From Bacillota bacterium (GTDB taxonomy: Bacteria > Bacillota > UBA994 > PWPR01): a stretch of 35,416 nt of DNA. The stretch spans positions 1 through 35,416 of the forward strand of contig JANQLZ010000074.1 of assembly GCA_028280325.1 (NCBI GenBank). The letters are read 5' to 3'. Position numbers and translations under genes: made by a program. Position 1 is the stretch's first letter. Each line of letters starts with the position of its first letter. Below are positions 33,003-35,416 of this stretch, one piece after another. The notes below the pieces were generated by a model. That model was given only the letters and a program-made list of their open reading frames with translations. It searched no databases and had not been told where the DNA came from.

Positions 33003-33824
33003 TTAAACTAAAAATTCAAACAACATGTATTCAAACTGTTTCTGATAACCCAGTTTAACTGCCAATGCTCGTGAAGCATAGTTGGTTTCCATACAGTCCC
33101 AATAAGGCTCTAAATTGTTAGCCTGACAATACTCTAAGAATAAACTGGCTGCAACTGTAGCACACCCTTGCTGACGATACTCTTTCAGCGTATGAATATC
33201 TAATGCCATTTGGCCTTTTTTTCTGAAACTGGTCAGACAGGTGCAGATAATTTTGGTATTATGCATAACACAAAATCCTATACCATGCTTTAAGAAATCC
33301 TCAAAAGATTCCCACCAGTTTAATATTATAGATTCAAGATGGTCATAATTACTTATATCACCAGCTAAAAGCTTTTGGTCAATTGCTTTGACCCGGTAAT
33401 TGCTTTTAAGCTGATAGTTTACCTTAAAATCCTGTAGCCTCTGATGCTTATAAACAAACTGTTTGGATTCTGCATAGCCTTTTCTACCACTAAAAATTTT
33501 AGCTAAGCTGACCTCCCAGGCCGGGTTCATTCCACTCATTTCAATCCACTTATAGTTCATTGACTTAGCTTTAGGCAATACTACCTCAGCCAGGAATGCT
33601 TCAACCTGATTATTAAAAAAACTATTTTTGGCATCCCCTGCAAAGTAGAATCCCTCCATCCCTTTAACCCAAATCAGGGCAGAACGAGGGCTATCGTAAT
33701 TATCTACATAAATCCAACCCGGGTTATAACCGTAGGCAACTCCCTGGGGCTCTAAATTGACCTTGTCACCAGTAAACAGACTAACTACTTTACTAAAATC
33801 TCTCTTGTTTAACTCCTGCAACAT
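33003..33824 (-). CDS. GNAT-family acetyltransferase
   Basis: This 273-residue protein has a divergent N-terminal half and a C-terminal GNAT domain, with acetyl-CoA loop YRQQGCATVAASLFLEYC (R/Q-x-x-G-x-G/A type) and the closing motif NYASRALAVKLGYQKQFEY. It fits the two-part GNAT_acetyltran family (Pfam PF12746), some members of which confer antibiotic self-resistance. The acceptor substrate is unknown. GAGGAGAG precedes the ATG, and a good sigma-A promoter (33893-33921) lies upstream. It is a single-gene unit. Confidence 0.86.
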   Translation of the reverse strand: MLQELNKRDFSKVVSLFTGDKVNLEPQGVAYGYNPGWIYVDNYDSPRSALIWVKGMEGFYFAGDAKNSFFNNQVEAFLAEVVLPKAKSMNYKWIEMSGMNPAWEVSLAKIFSGRKGYAESKQFVYKHQRLQDFKVNYQLKSNYRVKAIDQKLLAGDISNYDHLESIILNWWESFEDFLKHGIGFCVMHNTKIICTCLTSFRKKGQMALDIHTLKEYRQQGCATVAASLFLEYCQANNLEPYWDCMETNYASRALAVKLGYQKQFEYMLFEFLV

Positions 33825-33892
33825 TAGATTCTCTCCTCATTAAATTTGCACTTTTTCTAAGGTCAACATTTAATGGGTGTCATAATATTAGT

Positions 33893-33921
33893 ATTATAGT
33901 TTGAATACTGGAATAAAGCAA
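33893..33921 (-). promoter_or_regulatory. Sigma-A promoter of the GNAT gene
   Basis: On the minus strand TTGCTT (33921-33916), 17 bases, then TATAAT (33898-33893) lie about 70 bp before the GNAT start codon. Confidence 0.65.
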
Positions 33922-33949
33922 GAGCCGGCAACATTGCCAAACTATTGAC

Positions 33950-34948
33950 CTACAATCGCCCAACCATTGTTAAATTCTTCTCCAAAACCACTAGATCGCC
34001 TTCCCATTCGGGGATAAAGAGTCTGTTTTTATGGTAATTCATGCTACATATCAGGTTTAGCTTTAACTTAAAAAGATCGGTTTCATGGGGGTTGTTAGGA
34101 CTTTGGCTGGTAATTGAGCTATCACCAGCAATAGTTGAAATCGTATTCGTACCTCTGTGAATCATTCTAACCACGTGATTTTGAGTATCTCCAATGAAAA
34201 TATTGTTTTCCTCATCGAGCGACAGGGCCCAGGGGCCATCGAAATGGGTGCCTTCATTGCCTCCATAGGTAGCATCCAGCGCATTGCCACCATCGCCACT
34301 ATAGCCGCTGCGGCCGGTTCCCGAGACCAGCTTTACTACCCGTCGATTAATATCGATCATTCTGACAGCGTAGTTTTTACTGTCCAGCACATAAATATTG
34401 CCATCGGTGCCTTTGCGCAAATCATAAATCCAATTAAAGGCAACCTGGTCATAATCAGCATCCTCTAATTGAAAACCGGGCTTTCCCTGCCCCAGCCTGT
34501 GCAAAACACGACCATAATAATCTAACTGCCAGACTCGGCAGCCGGTTACTTCATTGATCCAGATATTGCTGTCATCATCATAAACACAGTTTCCGATGTC
34601 AGCCATTCCCAACTCATCTTTATCAAGCACTACTTCGGTTCGCTGCTGTTCAGCAAAAACTCGATAGATGTATCTCTCACCGGCAATAATCACTGAACCG
34701 TCTTGGGCTCCCGAAACATACTTTGGCTCTGTTAAATTGAGTGTAAAATGCTTAATATCCTCAGCTACCCTGCTCCGGCCGGCTGTCCAGGATAATCTGC
34801 CGTTTTCCAGACACCCAATCCAATGATTATCATAGTCAATAGTGTACTGCCTGCCATAAAAGTCATGAAAACTCACGTGAGCAAACTCCCCTTGGTAACG
34901 ATGCTGCTCACCGAAGTTAATTATTTTATGCACTCTCCAGTTAATCAT
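33950..34948 (-). CDS. NHL-repeat beta-propeller protein
   Basis: This 332-residue protein consists of NHL-type repeats, seen best in DGPWALSLDEENNIFIGDT followed by QNHVVRMI, and in RKGTDGNIYVLDSKNYAVRMIDINRRVVKLVSGTGRSGYSGDGG. The repeats should form a six-bladed propeller (about residues 50-320). No signal peptide is seen, so it is cytoplasmic, whereas many NHL proteins are exported. It probably binds a partner or acts as a lyase-like scaffold. AAAAGGGGTC precedes the ATG. No operon partner is adjacent. Confidence 0.8.
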   Translation of the reverse strand: MINWRVHKIINFGEQHRYQGEFAHVSFHDFYGRQYTIDYDNHWIGCLENGRLSWTAGRSRVAEDIKHFTLNLTEPKYVSGAQDGSVIIAGERYIYRVFAEQQRTEVVLDKDELGMADIGNCVYDDDSNIWINEVTGCRVWQLDYYGRVLHRLGQGKPGFQLEDADYDQVAFNWIYDLRKGTDGNIYVLDSKNYAVRMIDINRRVVKLVSGTGRSGYSGDGGNALDATYGGNEGTHFDGPWALSLDEENNIFIGDTQNHVVRMIHRGTNTISTIAGDSSITSQSPNNPHETDLFKLKLNLICSMNYHKNRLFIPEWEGDLVVLEKNLTMVGRL

Positions 34949-35134
34949 TTTTGACCCCTTTTCTTTAACATTAAAATATTACTCGCTTTATTATACCTGT
35001 TTAATATGACACCCCTGGTTCAAATTTATTTAAAGTCGTTAAAAATATTTCTCAATATTTAACTAATTGAGAGTGATTTTATATAAATATTAGATTAACA
35101 CTGAGACACTATGATTCCAGATACCATGTCCTAA

Positions 35135-35416
35135 TCAAGTCCGATTTTTATTGCCTAAGTACTGTGAACCAACTCCTGAAACAATGATAATCAGCCCTAT
35201 AACTGAACTGGGATGGATTTTTTCACCCAACAGCAAAGCAATATAAATTAAAGAGACAAAAGGGGTCAAATACAATAGATTGGAAATTAAGTGGGTCTTT
35301 CCTCCTTTTAAGGCCTTAAACCAGAACACGTAGGAGATGCCATTGACAAATACACCGTTGTAGATGATCCAGAGCCAGGTTCTGATACTGGGCAGCTTAA
35401 AACTGGAAAAGAAAAA
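35135..35416 (-). CDS. EamA-family (DMT) transporter, C-terminal part
   Basis: The frame is open to the right edge of the window, so only the last 93 residues are present. They contain three hydrophobic segments, including WLWIIYNGVFVNGISYVFWF and FVSLIYIALLLGEKIHPSSV followed by IGLIIIVSGVG, the typical ending of EamA/DMT permeases (EKIHPSSVIGLIIIVSG). These export metabolites or drugs. The N-terminal half lies outside the window. The 186 bp between this gene and the NHL gene are AT-rich without other features. Confidence 0.85.
   Translation of the reverse strand, partial: FFFSSFKLPSIRTWLWIIYNGVFVNGISYVFWFKALKGGKTHLISNLLYLTPFVSLIYIALLLGEKIHPSSVIGLIIIVSGVGSQYLGNKNRT

Noticed and set aside
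1-35416. CRISPR arrays, tRNA or rRNA genes, prophage or intact transposase genes
   Set aside because: No regular direct repeats, cloverleaf-type sequences or recombinase/transposase motifs were seen on either strand.

Overview
The window reads as low-GC Firmicutes chromosome, probably from a motile clostridial-type anaerobe. The support is AT-rich spacers, strong AGGAGG-type ribosome binding sites, some TTG/GTG starts, near-consensus sigma-A promoters, an LtaS-like sulfatase, an ABC-F protein and a sigY-like ECF operon. Species cannot be fixed from the sequence. I see no rRNA, tRNA, CRISPR array or intact transposase gene.

Left third (466-15358, all minus strand): a chemosensory block of two large transmembrane chemoreceptors and a CheW, then a flagellar block fliR-flhB-fliH-fliI-fliJ-fliM encoding export-gate, export-ATPase and switch parts, then a GAF-PAS-PAS-GGDEF-HD-GYP regulator. 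Together these could sense signals, build the flagellum and tune motility through c-di-GMP. Both receptors carry five concatenated HAMP modules. One has an altered signalling tip and a long acidic tail. The HD-GYP domain lacks its conserved histidine pair. The fliR leader contains two mutually exclusive stems, one of which hides the ribosome binding site.

Middle (15769-25980): an orphan 426-residue protein that I cannot place, a solitary LtaS-like enzyme, the corrinoid adenosyltransferase CobO, and an operon of an ECF sigma factor, a small membrane protein, an ABC ATPase and two permeases, laid out like the Bacillus sigY operon. An AlkZ-related winged-helix protein preceded by short ORFs or gene remnants, and a transglutaminase-like protein, follow.

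Right third (26084-35416, minus strand except a possible decayed plus-strand ORF at 31966-32088): accessory genes. These are an ABC-F ATPase, two unlisted small ORFs around a CD3324-family regulator, a WYL regulator, an MFS exporter with a leader that looks like a translational attenuator, a frameshifted PPOX-family flavoprotein gene behind a MarR regulator, a MITE-like inverted repeat, a VOC protein, a GNAT acetyltransferase, an NHL beta-propeller protein and a partial EamA transporter. The attenuated MFS gene, the operator-embedded MarR promoter and the fliR leader are the most testable unusual points.
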